From: an uncultured Gammaproteobacteria bacterium
GTDB taxonomy: Bacteria > Pseudomonadota > Gammaproteobacteria > Arenicellales > Poriferihabitantaceae
DNA length: 64,000 bases
Direction of reading: 5' to 3'
Assembly: GCA_947259885.1 (NCBI GenBank)
Contig: CAMYNW010000008.1
Coordinates: forward strand, 1-64,000
Below, piece after piece: positions 9,557 through 18,193 of the stretch. A program made the translations under genes and the position numbers. Each line of letters opens with the position of its first letter. The first letter of the stretch is position 1. The notes beneath the pieces are model-generated. The model saw only the letters and a program-made list of their open reading frames with translations. It had not been told where the DNA came from and did not search any database.

Positions 9557-10179
9557 GTGATCATCAACATCCGCATCATCATACCGCGCCGCTGAGCGAG
9601 ATCGAACAGCGGGTCAAACAGCTCGAAACCCTGCTGGTGGATAAGGGGCTGGTGGATCCGAAGGCTATGGATGAACTGGTGGACACCTACGAACATCGGG
9701 TCGGACCGCGCAACGGTGCGCGCGTGGTGGCCAGGGCCTGGACCGATCCGGAATACAAACAGCGCCTGCTCGAAGATGCCACCAGTGCGATTATGGAGAT
9801 GGGCTATGCTGGTCGCCAGGGCGAACATATGCAGGTGGTGGAAAATACCGATAAGGTACATAACATGGTGGTGTGCACCCTGTGCTCCTGTTATCCGTGG
9901 CCGGTGCTGGGTTTACCGCCGACCTGGTACAAGGCATCGAGCTATCGGTCGCGTGCGGTAAGTGAGCCGCGGGCGGTGCTCGAAGAGTTTGGTGTCAACC
10001 TCGATCCGGATGTCGAGGTGCGAGTTTGGGACTCAACCTCTGAAATTCGCTATCTGGTGTTGCCGCGCCGACCAAATAACACCGAACATCTTAATCAGGA
10101 TCAACTTGCTGAGCTGGTGGAACGCGACGCGATGATCGGTGTGGCGGTGGTGCCTGTGCCCACGGAGGCCGCGGCCTGA
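9553..10179 (+). CDS. nthA: Nitrile hydratase alpha subunit, cobalt type
   Basis: 208 residues. The metal claw C-T-L-C-S-C lies at about residues 108-113. Thr in the second position is the family marker of cobalt-type enzymes (iron-type has Ser). The Cys at 111 and 113 are those normally oxidised to sulfinic/sulfenic acids. The following [14 protein letters not shown] and [15 protein letters not shown] are standard. The N-terminus contains a His-rich stretch (HQHPHHH, residues 4-10), which might bind metal. It overlaps the amidase gene at its start, and its stop overlaps the beta-subunit ATG by a single base. Confidence 0.97.
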   Translation: MSDHQHPHHHTAPLSEIEQRVKQLETLLVDKGLVDPKAMDELVDTYEHRVGPRNGARVVARAWTDPEYKQRLLEDATSAIMEMGYAGRQGEHMQVVENTDKVHNMVVCTLCSCYPWPVLGLPPTWYKASSYRSRAVSEPRAVLEEFGVNLDPDVEVRVWDSTSEIRYLVLPRRPNNTEHLNQDQLAELVERDAMIGVAVVPVPTEAAA

Positions 10180-10838
10180 TGGACGGCGCCCATGATCTGG
10201 GTGGGACGCATGGCTTTGGTCCTGTCGACCGCAGTCAGCAGCAGAACTTTGTCGGAGAGTGGGAGGAGAAAGTGTTTGGACTGACTCTGGCCTGTGGCAT
10301 GCAAGGCAAATGGAATCTGGACCAGTCGCGCTTTGCGCGCGAACGGATGGATCCGGCGCATTATCTCGGGAGCAGTTACTATGAGCATTGGCTGCATGGA
10401 CTTGAACTGTTGCTGGTAGAAACAGGGTTGCTCAGCGCTAAAGAGTTAGAAAGTGGCGTCGCCGAACCAGCGGGTGCATTCAAACCGGTGCCGCGTGAAC
10501 GCGTACGGGGTATATTGGAGCAAGGAAGCCCAACCTTAATGGAATGCGAAAGTAACGCCGCATGGCAGATTGGAGACCGGGTGCGAATCCGTAATGAACA
10601 TCCCCATCATCATACGCGCATGCCACGCTATATCCGTGGGCGCTGCGGCGAGATCGTGCAGCATTATGGTGCTCATATTTTTCCAGACGCGCATTCGGAA
10701 AGTGGCGAGAAAGTGCCTTCGCATTTGTATAACGTGAGATTTAGTGGTGAGGAGTTGTGGGGAGATCAGGCCGCCGAAGCCAATAGCGCGATCTATGTGG
10801 ATGTGTTCGAGCCTTATATTGAAGGTCCGGCCTCATGA
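10179..10838 (+). CDS. nthB: Nitrile hydratase beta subunit
   Basis: 219 residues. The start [16 protein letters not shown] is the classical beta-subunit N-terminus. The C-terminal SH3-like part has GDRVRIRNEHPHHHTRMPRYIRGRCGEI and later YNVRFSGEELWG. The subunit completes the active site and substrate tunnel of the heterodimer with alpha. The gene is flanked by alpha (one-base overlap) and the accessory gene (4-base overlap), so stoichiometric coupled translation is likely. Confidence 0.97.
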   Translation: MDGAHDLGGTHGFGPVDRSQQQNFVGEWEEKVFGLTLACGMQGKWNLDQSRFARERMDPAHYLGSSYYEHWLHGLELLLVETGLLSAKELESGVAEPAGAFKPVPRERVRGILEQGSPTLMECESNAAWQIGDRVRIRNEHPHHHTRMPRYIRGRCGEIVQHYGAHIFPDAHSESGEKVPSHLYNVRFSGEELWGDQAAEANSAIYVDVFEPYIEGPAS

Positions 10839-11101
10839 TTGTTGAACTGCTTTCCACCCAGCCCCAGGAAGGTGGCGAGCCGGTGTTTGACGCACCTTGG
10901 CAGGCGCGCACTTTTGCCATGGCGGTCAAGCTCTGCGAATCCGGTCTGTTCAGCTGGAAGGAATGGTCTGATCGGTTGTCGGAAAATATTGCACTTTTCG
11001 AACAGCGGTCTGCGGTGACTAATAGCGAAGATTATTATTCGCTATGGCAGCAGACCCTTGAACAGTTTATAGAGGAACGATTGGATCCGCAGGATGGATA
11101 G
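10835..11101 (+). CDS. Nitrile hydratase accessory/activator protein
   Basis: 88 residues. It resembles the small activators of cobalt nitrile hydratases (P14K/NhlE type), which are related to the N-terminal part of the beta subunit. The segment PWQARTFAMAVKLCESGLFSWKEWSDRLS is the conserved core. In characterised systems this protein binds the alpha subunit and helps insert and oxidise the cobalt centre by subunit exchange. Position directly after beta with a 4-base overlap supports the assignment. Length is at the short end of the family. Confidence 0.88.
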   Translation: MIVELLSTQPQEGGEPVFDAPWQARTFAMAVKLCESGLFSWKEWSDRLSENIALFEQRSAVTNSEDYYSLWQQTLEQFIEERLDPQDG

Positions 11102-11104
11102 TCG

Positions 11105-11797
11105 ATGGTGATTGCCGGCGAGCGGATCGAATGCATTACTTTTGATCTGGATGACACACTTTGGCTATGTGAGCCGGTCATTCACAACGCTGAGTTTGTT
11201 TTTTACACCTGGCTCGAACAGCATTTTCCAAAAATTGTTCAGGACTTTGATATTCCCGGGTTGATCCATCATCGGCGAGAGGTTTTTGCTGATTTCCCGG
11301 ATATGTCCCACGATTTTTCCTGGTTGCGTAAGCGCTGGCTCGAGCAACTTGCGAAGGATTACGGTTATAGTGCGCGGCTGGTCGACGACGGCTTCGAAGT
11401 TTTTCTAGAGGCGCGCAATGACGTGACTCTGTTCGAGGGCGCGACGGCATTACTTGAACAGGTCAGCCAGCGTTATTGCATCGGATCGATTACCAACGGA
11501 AATGCTGATGTGCATCGGATTGGTATTGGTCAGTACTTTGATTTTTCAGTCACCGCTTCTGGTGCTGGAGCTTCCAAGCCTAGTCCGATCATATTTAAGG
11601 CGGCAGCCGAGCAGGCCAGGGTCGATCCTTCTAATATTCTGCATATCGGCGATGATCCGGTGCGCGATATGCGAGGGGCCGCTAAGGCCGGTATGAAAAC
11701 TTTGTGGATCAATCCACAGGGGCTGCCGTGGAAAGGTCCACATAAGCCGCATTATGAGGTGCGGCTAGTGACTGAGCTGAGCAGTCTGCTAGCTTGA
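11105..11797 (+). CDS. HAD-superfamily hydrolase
   Basis: 230 residues. HAD motifs in order: ITFDLDDTLW (motif I, nucleophile Asp), GSITNGN (motif II), a Lys in GASKPSP (motif III), and HIGDDPVRDMRGAAKAGMKTLWI (motif IV). The cap is the alpha-helical C1 type, as in YjjG/haloacid dehalogenase-like phosphatases. It starts 3 bases after the accessory gene stop, so it belongs to the nitrile hydratase operon by position. No functional link to nitrile metabolism is evident. Confidence 0.85.
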   Translation: MVIAGERIECITFDLDDTLWLCEPVIHNAEFVFYTWLEQHFPKIVQDFDIPGLIHHRREVFADFPDMSHDFSWLRKRWLEQLAKDYGYSARLVDDGFEVFLEARNDVTLFEGATALLEQVSQRYCIGSITNGNADVHRIGIGQYFDFSVTASGAGASKPSPIIFKAAAEQARVDPSNILHIGDDPVRDMRGAAKAGMKTLWINPQGLPWKGPHKPHYEVRLVTELSSLLA

Positions 11798-11835
11798 CTC
11801 TCCAAGTAACACGATAATCACAACAGCGTTAAATT

Positions 11836-13236
11836 ATGGAACTTGAATTCTTTGGGGCGGCCGGGGAGGTGACCGGCTCTTGTCATGTAATCAGGATCAA
11901 CGGCATGCAGTTTCTGCTCGACTGCGGCATGATCCAAGGTAGCCGCAAAGACGAAGCGCGCAATCATGATCCTTTTCCTTTCGAGCCGTCTGAAATCGAC
12001 GCGGTGGTGCTGAGCCATGCACATATCGACCATTCGGGAAGACTGCCATTGTTACTCAAGCGAGGATTCCGCGGCCCGATTCATACCCATAACGCGACCA
12101 AAGATCTGTTAGCGATTCTTCTTGAAGATTCCGCGTCCCTGGCTGAGCGCGATGCCGAGTACGCCAATCGTAAACGTAAAAATAAACCACCCATTGAACC
12201 TTTATATACGGTTAAGGATGCGCGTCAGGTTCTGGGGCATCTCAAAGGTTATCGTTATCGGACAAAGATCGAAATCCTGCCGGGTGTATCGATTCAGTTT
12301 CAGGACGCCGGTCATATTATGGGCTCTACCAGCGTTGAAGTGTGGCTGGAAGAAAATGGTGTGCGCCGCAAGCTGGTATTCAGCGGCGACCTTGGCCAGT
12401 ATGAAACACCAATCCTGCATGATCCGGCGGTAATCGAGGAGGCCGATTTAGTGCTGATGGAAAGCACTTATGGTGGCAGGCGTCATCGTGAACGAAACCT
12501 GACTTACGAAGAGATGGGTGCGATCATCAGCGAGGCGGATCACGATAAAGGCAACATACTGATTCCCGCATTCGCGATTGGCCGTAGTCAGGAAGTGCTG
12601 TATACCCTGGGCAGATATTATGAACCGTGGCGTATGGACCGCTGGCATGTGTTCCTTGACAGTCCCATGGCGATTGAGGCCAGTAAAGTGTATTGGGATT
12701 ATCCGCATCTCTACGATGACGAAGCGACCAAGTTCCGAAAGTCAGTGCATGAAATGCCAACCCTTCACAATCTGCACCTGACCAGCAGCACAGCGGAGTC
12801 CATGGTGATCAATAAAGTCAGAAGCGGTGCCATTGTCATCGCTGGCAGCGGCATGTGCACCGGCGGCCGTATCCGACATCACCTCAAACACAATATCGAA
12901 CGCAAGGAATGCCATATCATTATTGTTGGTTATCAGGCGCCGTATACATTGGGTCGACGATTGGTAGACGGCGAACCGGAAGTCAAGATCAAAGGCCAGT
13001 GGCTCCAGGTTAACGCCAAAGTCCACACCATCGGCGGCCTTTCTGCGCACGGCGACGAAAACGATTTATTGCGCTGGTTCAAGGGCTTTAAGAACCAACC
13101 ACCAGTGTGGCTGGTACACGGCGAAACTAAAGCCGCCCGCGCGCTGGAGCAGAAACTCCAGAATGAAGCGGGGACACAGGCGACGGTGGCGGAGAAAGGG
13201 GATAGGATTGATTTGGCGGCAATATCGTCGTCCTGA
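11836..13236 (+). CDS. Beta-CASP metallo-beta-lactamase-fold RNase-like protein
   Basis: 466 residues. The zinc motif LSHAHIDHSGRLP (HxHxDH) and the strands DAGHIMGS and FSGDLG identify the MBL fold. MESTYGGRRH and the inserted domain with FAIGRSQEVLYTL and GSGMCTGGR are the beta-CASP features. IVGYQAPYTLGRRL and LSAHGDENDLLRW followed by LVHGE are the terminal RMMBL zinc ligands. This is the COG1236/Ysh1-like group, thought to cut or trim RNA. The gene starts about 38 bases after the HAD gene and may be read with it. Confidence 0.9.
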   Translation: MELEFFGAAGEVTGSCHVIRINGMQFLLDCGMIQGSRKDEARNHDPFPFEPSEIDAVVLSHAHIDHSGRLPLLLKRGFRGPIHTHNATKDLLAILLEDSASLAERDAEYANRKRKNKPPIEPLYTVKDARQVLGHLKGYRYRTKIEILPGVSIQFQDAGHIMGSTSVEVWLEENGVRRKLVFSGDLGQYETPILHDPAVIEEADLVLMESTYGGRRHRERNLTYEEMGAIISEADHDKGNILIPAFAIGRSQEVLYTLGRYYEPWRMDRWHVFLDSPMAIEASKVYWDYPHLYDDEATKFRKSVHEMPTLHNLHLTSSTAESMVINKVRSGAIVIAGSGMCTGGRIRHHLKHNIERKECHIIIVGYQAPYTLGRRLVDGEPEVKIKGQWLQVNAKVHTIGGLSAHGDENDLLRWFKGFKNQPPVWLVHGETKAARALEQKLQNEAGTQATVAEKGDRIDLAAISSS

Positions 13237-13280
13237 ATTTATATCGGAGCCTCATGAATCTGCCTGAGTTACCAGATTAA

Positions 13281-13312
13281 GCCTGGGATGGTGGAGTTCT
13301 AATTACCCAGGC
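13281..13312. repeat. Seven-base inverted repeat after the beta-CASP gene
   Basis: GCCTGGG (13281-13287) and CCCAGGC (13306-13312) form a perfect 7-bp stem with an 18-base loop. No T-run follows on either strand, so I do not call a Rho-independent terminator. It could stabilise the 3' end of the upstream transcript. Confidence 0.35.
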
Positions 13313-13326
13313 CAAACAACCTCTAG

Positions 13327-13430
13327 GGAGCCTCTGATTAAAACTGGACGAATCATGTTGAGATTTAAAATGATCGAGTTCGAGGCGGGAAACGCACGTA
13401 ATAGCAGGGCTATTGCGAAGTGTGACAAAC
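13327..13430. mobile_element. Probable IS5-family end remnant abutting cobT
   Basis: The block begins GGAGCCTCTGATTAAA, which resembles the terminal inverted repeats of many IS5-family elements. It continues with a GAGGCGGGAAACGCAC segment and the small palindrome AATAGC-AGG-GCTATT (about 13400-13414), a pattern I recall from the subterminal hairpins of such elements. No transposase coding sequence and no second end is present. The block stops at or next to the cobT start codon, so it may be a solo end left by deletion. The assignment rests on recalled motif similarity, not a search. Confidence 0.4.
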
Positions 13431-13431
13431 C

Positions 13432-14484
13432 TTGCACTGGTACCTCAAATCAGCACAACCTATTAACCAGGAAAGTGTAGATCGCGCTTTAGCGCGCCAA
13501 CAGACCTTAACCAAACCACCCGGCTCCCTAGGTCAGCTCGAACAGGTGGCGATCAGGTTATGTGGCATGTTGGGCGATGCACCGATGCCGAACCAACCGG
13601 CGATTGCGGTGTTCGCGGCGGACCACGGTGTTGCCGAAGAAAATGTTTCAGCGTTTCCTCAAGTCGTGACCGGGGAGATGGTGCGCAACTTTGCCAGTGG
13701 CGGCGCAGCGATATGTGTATTGGCGCGGGCGTTGCAGGCCAGTCTTGAGGTGGTACATCTGGGAACGGTTAATGATCCTGGTGAATTTGAAAACGTAGAG
13801 CGTGCGGTGATTGCGGCTTCAACGAAGAACATGGTCAAAGGCCCAGCCATGACTTCTGTTCAGCTGGATGAGTCAATGATGGCAGGTCGCGAAGCGGTAG
13901 ACAGAGCGGTAGCTGCGGGCTGCAATATTTTCATCGGTGGTGATATGGGGATTGCTAATACTACCGCTGCAGCGGCGCTGGTCTGTGCCGCCTTAAAGCT
14001 GCGACCAAAAGAAGTCGCTGGACCGGGTACCGGACTAAACAGTGCGGGCGTGCAACACAAGGCTTCGGTGATTGATCGCGCGCTGACTCTTCATTGCGAC
14101 CATCTGCATGATCCCCTAGAAATACTGCGACGCCTCGGCGGTTTCGAAATCGCAGCGTTAGTCGGTGCTTACGTTGCAGCCTCTCAACAGGGAGTGCCGG
14201 CAGTGGTCGATGGATTTATCGCGGCCAGTGCTGCCTTGTTGGCGGCTCGCATCAACCCAGGTTGCGCTGCCTGGTTATTGTTGTCCCATGTGTCGGCGGA
14301 GCCCGGGTTCCAGCGTTTGCAGCAAGAAATCGAACTATTGACGCAAAGTGCGCCGATGTTAGATCTGTCCATGCGTCTCGGTGAAGGTAGCGGCGCCGCG
14401 GTAACATTGCCGCTTATTCAAAATGCCTGTCGTCTGCATAATGAAATGGCCACGTTCGAACAGTCTGGAGTTTCATTTTTATGA
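13432..14484 (+). CDS. cobT: Nicotinate-nucleotide:dimethylbenzimidazole phosphoribosyltransferase
   Basis: 350 residues, a normal length. CobT activates 5,6-dimethylbenzimidazole to alpha-ribazole phosphate for the cobalamin lower ligand. Signatures are LTKPPGSLGQLE near the N-terminus, FAADHGVAEE, the GGDMGIANTT segment, GPGTGLN, and LRLGEGSGAAVTLPL near the C-terminus with the catalytic Glu. The first available in-frame start is TTG at 13432, preceded in frame by a TGA at 13423. The upstream DNA looks like an insertion-sequence remnant, so the original start or promoter may have been displaced. Confidence 0.95.
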   Translation: MHWYLKSAQPINQESVDRALARQQTLTKPPGSLGQLEQVAIRLCGMLGDAPMPNQPAIAVFAADHGVAEENVSAFPQVVTGEMVRNFASGGAAICVLARALQASLEVVHLGTVNDPGEFENVERAVIAASTKNMVKGPAMTSVQLDESMMAGREAVDRAVAAGCNIFIGGDMGIANTTAAAALVCAALKLRPKEVAGPGTGLNSAGVQHKASVIDRALTLHCDHLHDPLEILRRLGGFEIAALVGAYVAASQQGVPAVVDGFIAASAALLAARINPGCAAWLLLSHVSAEPGFQRLQQEIELLTQSAPMLDLSMRLGEGSGAAVTLPLIQNACRLHNEMATFEQSGVSFL

Positions 14485-14496
14485 GATATTAATAGC

Positions 14497-15108
14497 ATGA
14501 GTATCCAACCCCGCGAGGAAACCCCGGGCACGATCGATTTGATGCGTCATGGTGAAACCGAAGCCAGCGATATTTTTCGTGGCCAGGTCGAAGACCCTTT
14601 GAGCGAACAGGGCTGGCTGCAGATGGAGCAGGCGGTAGCCGAAAGGCAATGGGACAGGATCGTGACCTCTCCACTCGGACGTTGCAGTCAATTTGCCCAT
14701 GCCCTGGGACAACAGTTAGAGTGTGATGTGCTGGTCGAACACCGATTCACCGAATACCATTTCGGTGACTGGGACGGTGAACGCTACGACGATGTGATGG
14801 CCCAGAACGAACAACTGGTGCAACAGTTTTTCGATGATCCCTTCGCCAACACACCGCCCAATGCAGAGAGTTTCAGCGTGTTTCATAATCGGGTGCTGGA
14901 AGGTTGGTATCATGTTGTGGAACAACATGGGGCAGAGAAGGTTTTGATCGTGACCCATGGCGGGGTGATCATGAGCGTGCTGGCGGAGATCATGGGGCTT
15001 AAGCGAATCCATGGTCGGATAGACGTGCCCTTTGCCTGTTTGAGTCGAATACAGCTTTCTGCGGAAGGGACTAACCATAGATTGGTTTCACATGGCTCTG
15101 GTAATTGA
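14497..15108 (+). CDS. cobC: Histidine phosphatase, alpha-ribazole phosphatase-like
   Basis: 203 residues. The phosphohistidine motif LMRHGETEA lies at about residues 15-23. TSPLGRC carries the second active-site Arg, RFTEYHFGDWDGE the conserved E-x-x-F-G-x-W-E-G-like element, and VTHGGVI the second His. Sandwiched between cobT and cobS, it most likely removes the 5'-phosphate in the alpha-ribazole branch of nucleotide-loop assembly. Other small-molecule phosphatases share the fold, so the role rests on context. Confidence 0.85.
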   Translation: MSIQPREETPGTIDLMRHGETEASDIFRGQVEDPLSEQGWLQMEQAVAERQWDRIVTSPLGRCSQFAHALGQQLECDVLVEHRFTEYHFGDWDGERYDDVMAQNEQLVQQFFDDPFANTPPNAESFSVFHNRVLEGWYHVVEQHGAEKVLIVTHGGVIMSVLAEIMGLKRIHGRIDVPFACLSRIQLSAEGTNHRLVSHGSGN

Positions 15109-15123
15109 AGTCTGCTTAATGCA

Positions 15124-15882
15124 ATGACCATACGATCACACATCAACGCGTTGCGAGCAGCGGTTGTGTTGTTAAGCACGCTGCCCGTCCGGTATCCGGT
15201 AAACATCTCCAAAACCGAAAAACGCCGTTCAGTTTTTTACTATCCCCTGGTTGGTCTGTTTATTGGCCTCATACTATGTGGCTTTGCGTACTTATTGCCT
15301 TACGGTTCGTTGGTCAGTGCGGGCCTTGTGTTGTCACTGTGGGTCATCTTGACTGGTGCCTTGCACCTTGACGGTCTTGCCGACTGCGCTGACGCATGGA
15401 TGGGCGGTCTTGGCGATAAAAATCGCACTCTCACAATTTTGAAAGATCCCAATGCCGGTGCAATCGCTGTGGTTGTGTTGATTTTGTTTCTATGTCTTAA
15501 GTTCTTCGCTATTGATGCGCTGCTTAATAGTGGACGTATCATGTTCCTGATTGCGGTACCGACTTTGGCGCGTTTGTTTCCAACATTGCTTTATGCCACT
15601 ACCGCATATGTGCGTCAGGGCGGACTTGGGGAAGGCCTGCGATTGGATCATAAGGATGGGGAGGTGCCGTGGGTGGTTGCGACGATTACTGCGATACTCG
15701 TTATCGCCCTGCTCGGATCAAGTGGTGTGTTAATCGTGTTTTTCTCTTGTCTTGTATTTTTTGTGGTACGCGCCGCAAGCGTGCGTCGATTACAAGGATT
15801 CACCGGTGACGTCGCCGGCGCCGGAATAGAACTGACAGAGCTATGTTGCTGTGTGGCACTAGCGCTGGTGGCGATCAGTTAA
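15124..15882 (+). CDS. cobS: Adenosylcobinamide-GDP ribazoletransferase
   Basis: 252 residues, inner-membrane. CobS joins alpha-ribazole (phosphate) to adenosylcobinamide-GDP. Conserved elements are FYYPLVGLFIGL, GALHLDGLADCADAW carrying the Asp-rich metal motif, and KDPNAGAIAVV. At least five hydrophobic helices follow. It is the last gene of the cobT-cobC-cobS group. The kinase/guanylyltransferase CobU/CobP is not in the window. Confidence 0.95.
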   Translation: MTIRSHINALRAAVVLLSTLPVRYPVNISKTEKRRSVFYYPLVGLFIGLILCGFAYLLPYGSLVSAGLVLSLWVILTGALHLDGLADCADAWMGGLGDKNRTLTILKDPNAGAIAVVVLILFLCLKFFAIDALLNSGRIMFLIAVPTLARLFPTLLYATTAYVRQGGLGEGLRLDHKDGEVPWVVATITAILVIALLGSSGVLIVFFSCLVFFVVRAASVRRLQGFTGDVAGAGIELTELCCCVALALVAIS

Positions 15883-15994
15883 GCATTGAAACGACTTGAT
15901 TAATTCCGTAATGTTTGCACGTTATTTAACTATCGAGGATCCAGCATTTAGAGGTTTGGGCCAAATTTATGTATTGTGACTCTGGAATAAAGTT

Positions 15995-16774
15995 ATGCAG
16001 CTAACTAAAGAGCAGATCGAAGAATTTGATTCGTCCGGCTACCTGTTTTTTCCCAACACGTTCAATGCGGAAGAGGTGAAAGTGTTGAAGCAGGCAGCGC
16101 TGGATGTGTATCAGGAGCAACGTGAAGAGGTGTGGCGCGAGAACTCTGGTGTGGCGCGTACGGCTTTTGCTGCACATACCTATAATGAAGGGTTTCGAAG
16201 GCTTGGTGCACATCCACGCTTGATTGAGCCGGTAATGCAGCTGCTGGACGGTCCGGTGTACATGCACCAGTATAAGGTGAATGCTAAAGCTGCATTTGAC
16301 GGCGACGTATGGCAATGGCATCAGGACTATGGCACCTGGGCCCGGGACGACAAGATGCCTGAACCCCGGGCGATGAACATCGCAGTGTTTCTCGACCATG
16401 TAACTGCAGCCAACGGTCCACTGCTGTTTCTGCCGGGTAGCCATAAACACGGTGTAGTGGAAGCGGGTCACGACCTCGAAACCACCAGTTACCCGCTCTG
16501 GACTCTGGATCGAGAGACCGTTACCAAACTATATGAGCAGGGCGGATGTGTGGCGCCAACCGGTGACGCCGGTTCGGTATTGATGTTTTCGAGTCTATTG
16601 GTACACGCCAGCCCTCCAAATATCAGCCCCATGGATCGCACCATCGCGTATCTGTCATTGTGTCACGTCGAGAATCACATCAGACAATTTAAACGACCGG
16701 AGTGGGTAGCTCATCGGGACTTCACCGCGATCGAGCCGCTACCTGACAATACATTGCTAGAACTGACCGCTTAA
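15995..16774 (+). CDS. Phytanoyl-CoA dioxygenase-family Fe(II)/2-oxoglutarate oxygenase
   Basis: 259 residues with a complete active site. WQWHQDYGTW holds the HxD metal pair, LVHASPPN the distal His, and the Arg in MDRTIAYLS (about 11 residues later) is positioned to bind 2-oxoglutarate. LFLPGSHKHG is the usual strand between them. This subgroup hydroxylates diverse small molecules. Only 7 bases separate its stop from the SAF-domain oxidoreductase, suggesting a two-gene catabolic unit of unknown substrate. Confidence 0.9.
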   Translation: MQLTKEQIEEFDSSGYLFFPNTFNAEEVKVLKQAALDVYQEQREEVWRENSGVARTAFAAHTYNEGFRRLGAHPRLIEPVMQLLDGPVYMHQYKVNAKAAFDGDVWQWHQDYGTWARDDKMPEPRAMNIAVFLDHVTAANGPLLFLPGSHKHGVVEAGHDLETTSYPLWTLDRETVTKLYEQGGCVAPTGDAGSVLMFSSLLVHASPPNISPMDRTIAYLSLCHVENHIRQFKRPEWVAHRDFTAIEPLPDNTLLELTA

Positions 16775-16781
16775 CTAAACG

Positions 16782-18092
16782 ATGTATCTTTATTCTTCAC
16801 TATTAGAACGACAGGCCGAACATAATCCCGTGCGAGTGGGTCTGATTGGCGCAGGAAAATTCGGTTCCATGTTCCTGTCCCAGGTGCCCACTACGCCGGG
16901 TCTTGAGGTTACCTGCATCGCAGACCTCGATCCTGCGCGTGCCCAAGCGCAATGTCGCGGTGTAGGGTGGGAGCAGGCGCAGATAGACGCGACTCGATAT
17001 GTTGACGATGCAGCGAATTTGATCGGGTCGAGCGATGTAGATGTGGTCGTGGAAGCCACCGGCCATCCCGCAGCAGGTATCAAGCATGCACTACTTTGTA
17101 TCGAGAATGGTAAGCATGTGGTGATGGTCAACGTTGAAGCGGATGTGCTCGCGGGACCCTATCTTGCCCAGCAGGCCAAGCAGGCCGGGGTGGTGTACTC
17201 CATGGCCTATGGCGACCAGCCAGCCCTGACCATGGAGATGATCGACTGGGCACGGTCTTGCGGATTTAAGGTCGTAGCCGCGGGCAAGGGCACCAAATAC
17301 CTCCCTGCTTATCATGCATCCACACCTGACACCGTTTGGTCGCATTATGGCATGAGCGCCGAACAGGCCGCTGCAGCGGGCATGCGCAGCCAGATGTTTA
17401 ATTCATTCCTGGACGGCACTAAGTCGGGGATTGAAATGGCGGCGATTGCTAATGCCGCTGACCTCCTGGCGCCGGCAGCCGGACTCGCATTTCCGCCTTG
17501 CGGTGCTGAGGACCTGGCTAATGTTTTAAGGCCCAGAAGTGAGGGAGGTGAGCTTGAATTCTGCGGCCAGGTCGAGGTGGTGTCGAGTCTCGAACGCGAC
17601 GGTCGACCGGTGCCGCGGGATTTGCGTTGGGGGGTTTACTGTGTATTCGAAGCGCCCAATAATTACAGCGCAGACTGTTTTAGGCAGTACGGCATGAACA
17701 CCGATCAAAGCGGTCGTTATTCTGCGATGTTCAAACCGTTTCATTTGATTGGACTTGAACTCAATATCTCGATCTTGAGTGCGGCGCTGCGTGGTCAGGC
17801 CACCGGTTCGCCAGTGTGCTTCAATGCAGATGTGGTGTCAGTGGCTAAGCGCGATCTGGCGGCCGGTGAAATACTCGATGGTGAAGGTGGTTACACCGTG
17901 TGGGGACGGCTGATGCCCGCGACAGACAGTGTTGCCATGGAGGCGTTACCGATCGGTCTTGGCAGTGAAGTCAAACTGACCCGTGCGATCAAGCAGGGCG
18001 AGGTCGTGGCTTGTGGGGACGTGGATGCGGATCGTTCCCAGCAAGCCTGGAAAGTTCGTGCGCAGATGCTCGCTGGTTTTGCTGGGGTTTAA
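16782..18092 (+). CDS. NAD(P)-dependent oxidoreductase with C-terminal SAF domain
   Basis: 436 residues. The Rossmann motif GLIGAGKFGSMF lies at about residues 20-31, with DADLDPARA-type acidic beta-2 end, VVEATGHP and NGKHVVMVNVEADV, as in homoserine-dehydrogenase/Gfo-Idh-like enzymes. The last ~70 residues (KRDLAAGEILDGEGGY through LTRAIKQGEVV) match a SAF domain. This two-domain architecture is common and usually annotated only as SAF-domain or homoserine dehydrogenase-like. It is probably co-transcribed with the dioxygenase gene 7 bases upstream. Confidence 0.8.
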   Translation: MYLYSSLLERQAEHNPVRVGLIGAGKFGSMFLSQVPTTPGLEVTCIADLDPARAQAQCRGVGWEQAQIDATRYVDDAANLIGSSDVDVVVEATGHPAAGIKHALLCIENGKHVVMVNVEADVLAGPYLAQQAKQAGVVYSMAYGDQPALTMEMIDWARSCGFKVVAAGKGTKYLPAYHASTPDTVWSHYGMSAEQAAAAGMRSQMFNSFLDGTKSGIEMAAIANAADLLAPAAGLAFPPCGAEDLANVLRPRSEGGELEFCGQVEVVSSLERDGRPVPRDLRWGVYCVFEAPNNYSADCFRQYGMNTDQSGRYSAMFKPFHLIGLELNISILSAALRGQATGSPVCFNADVVSVAKRDLAAGEILDGEGGYTVWGRLMPATDSVAMEALPIGLGSEVKLTRAIKQGEVVACGDVDADRSQQAWKVRAQMLAGFAGV

Positions 18093-18193
18093 TCCATCAT
18101 TCCGGGACCGGTGCCGTCATCCCAGAATTGATCCGGGATCACCGTTAGATTGACAAGGTTCTTAGTCGGGCCCAGGACGGTGTTTCAATCGGG

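Noticed and set aside
13237..13431. Cobalamin riboswitch before cobT
   Set aside because: The conserved B12-box and its surrounding elements were looked for and not seen.
18093..18193. Dispersed repeat resembling TCATTCC...GGGAT palindromes
   Set aside because: Only a 5-bp stem and a single copy in the window; too weak to call.
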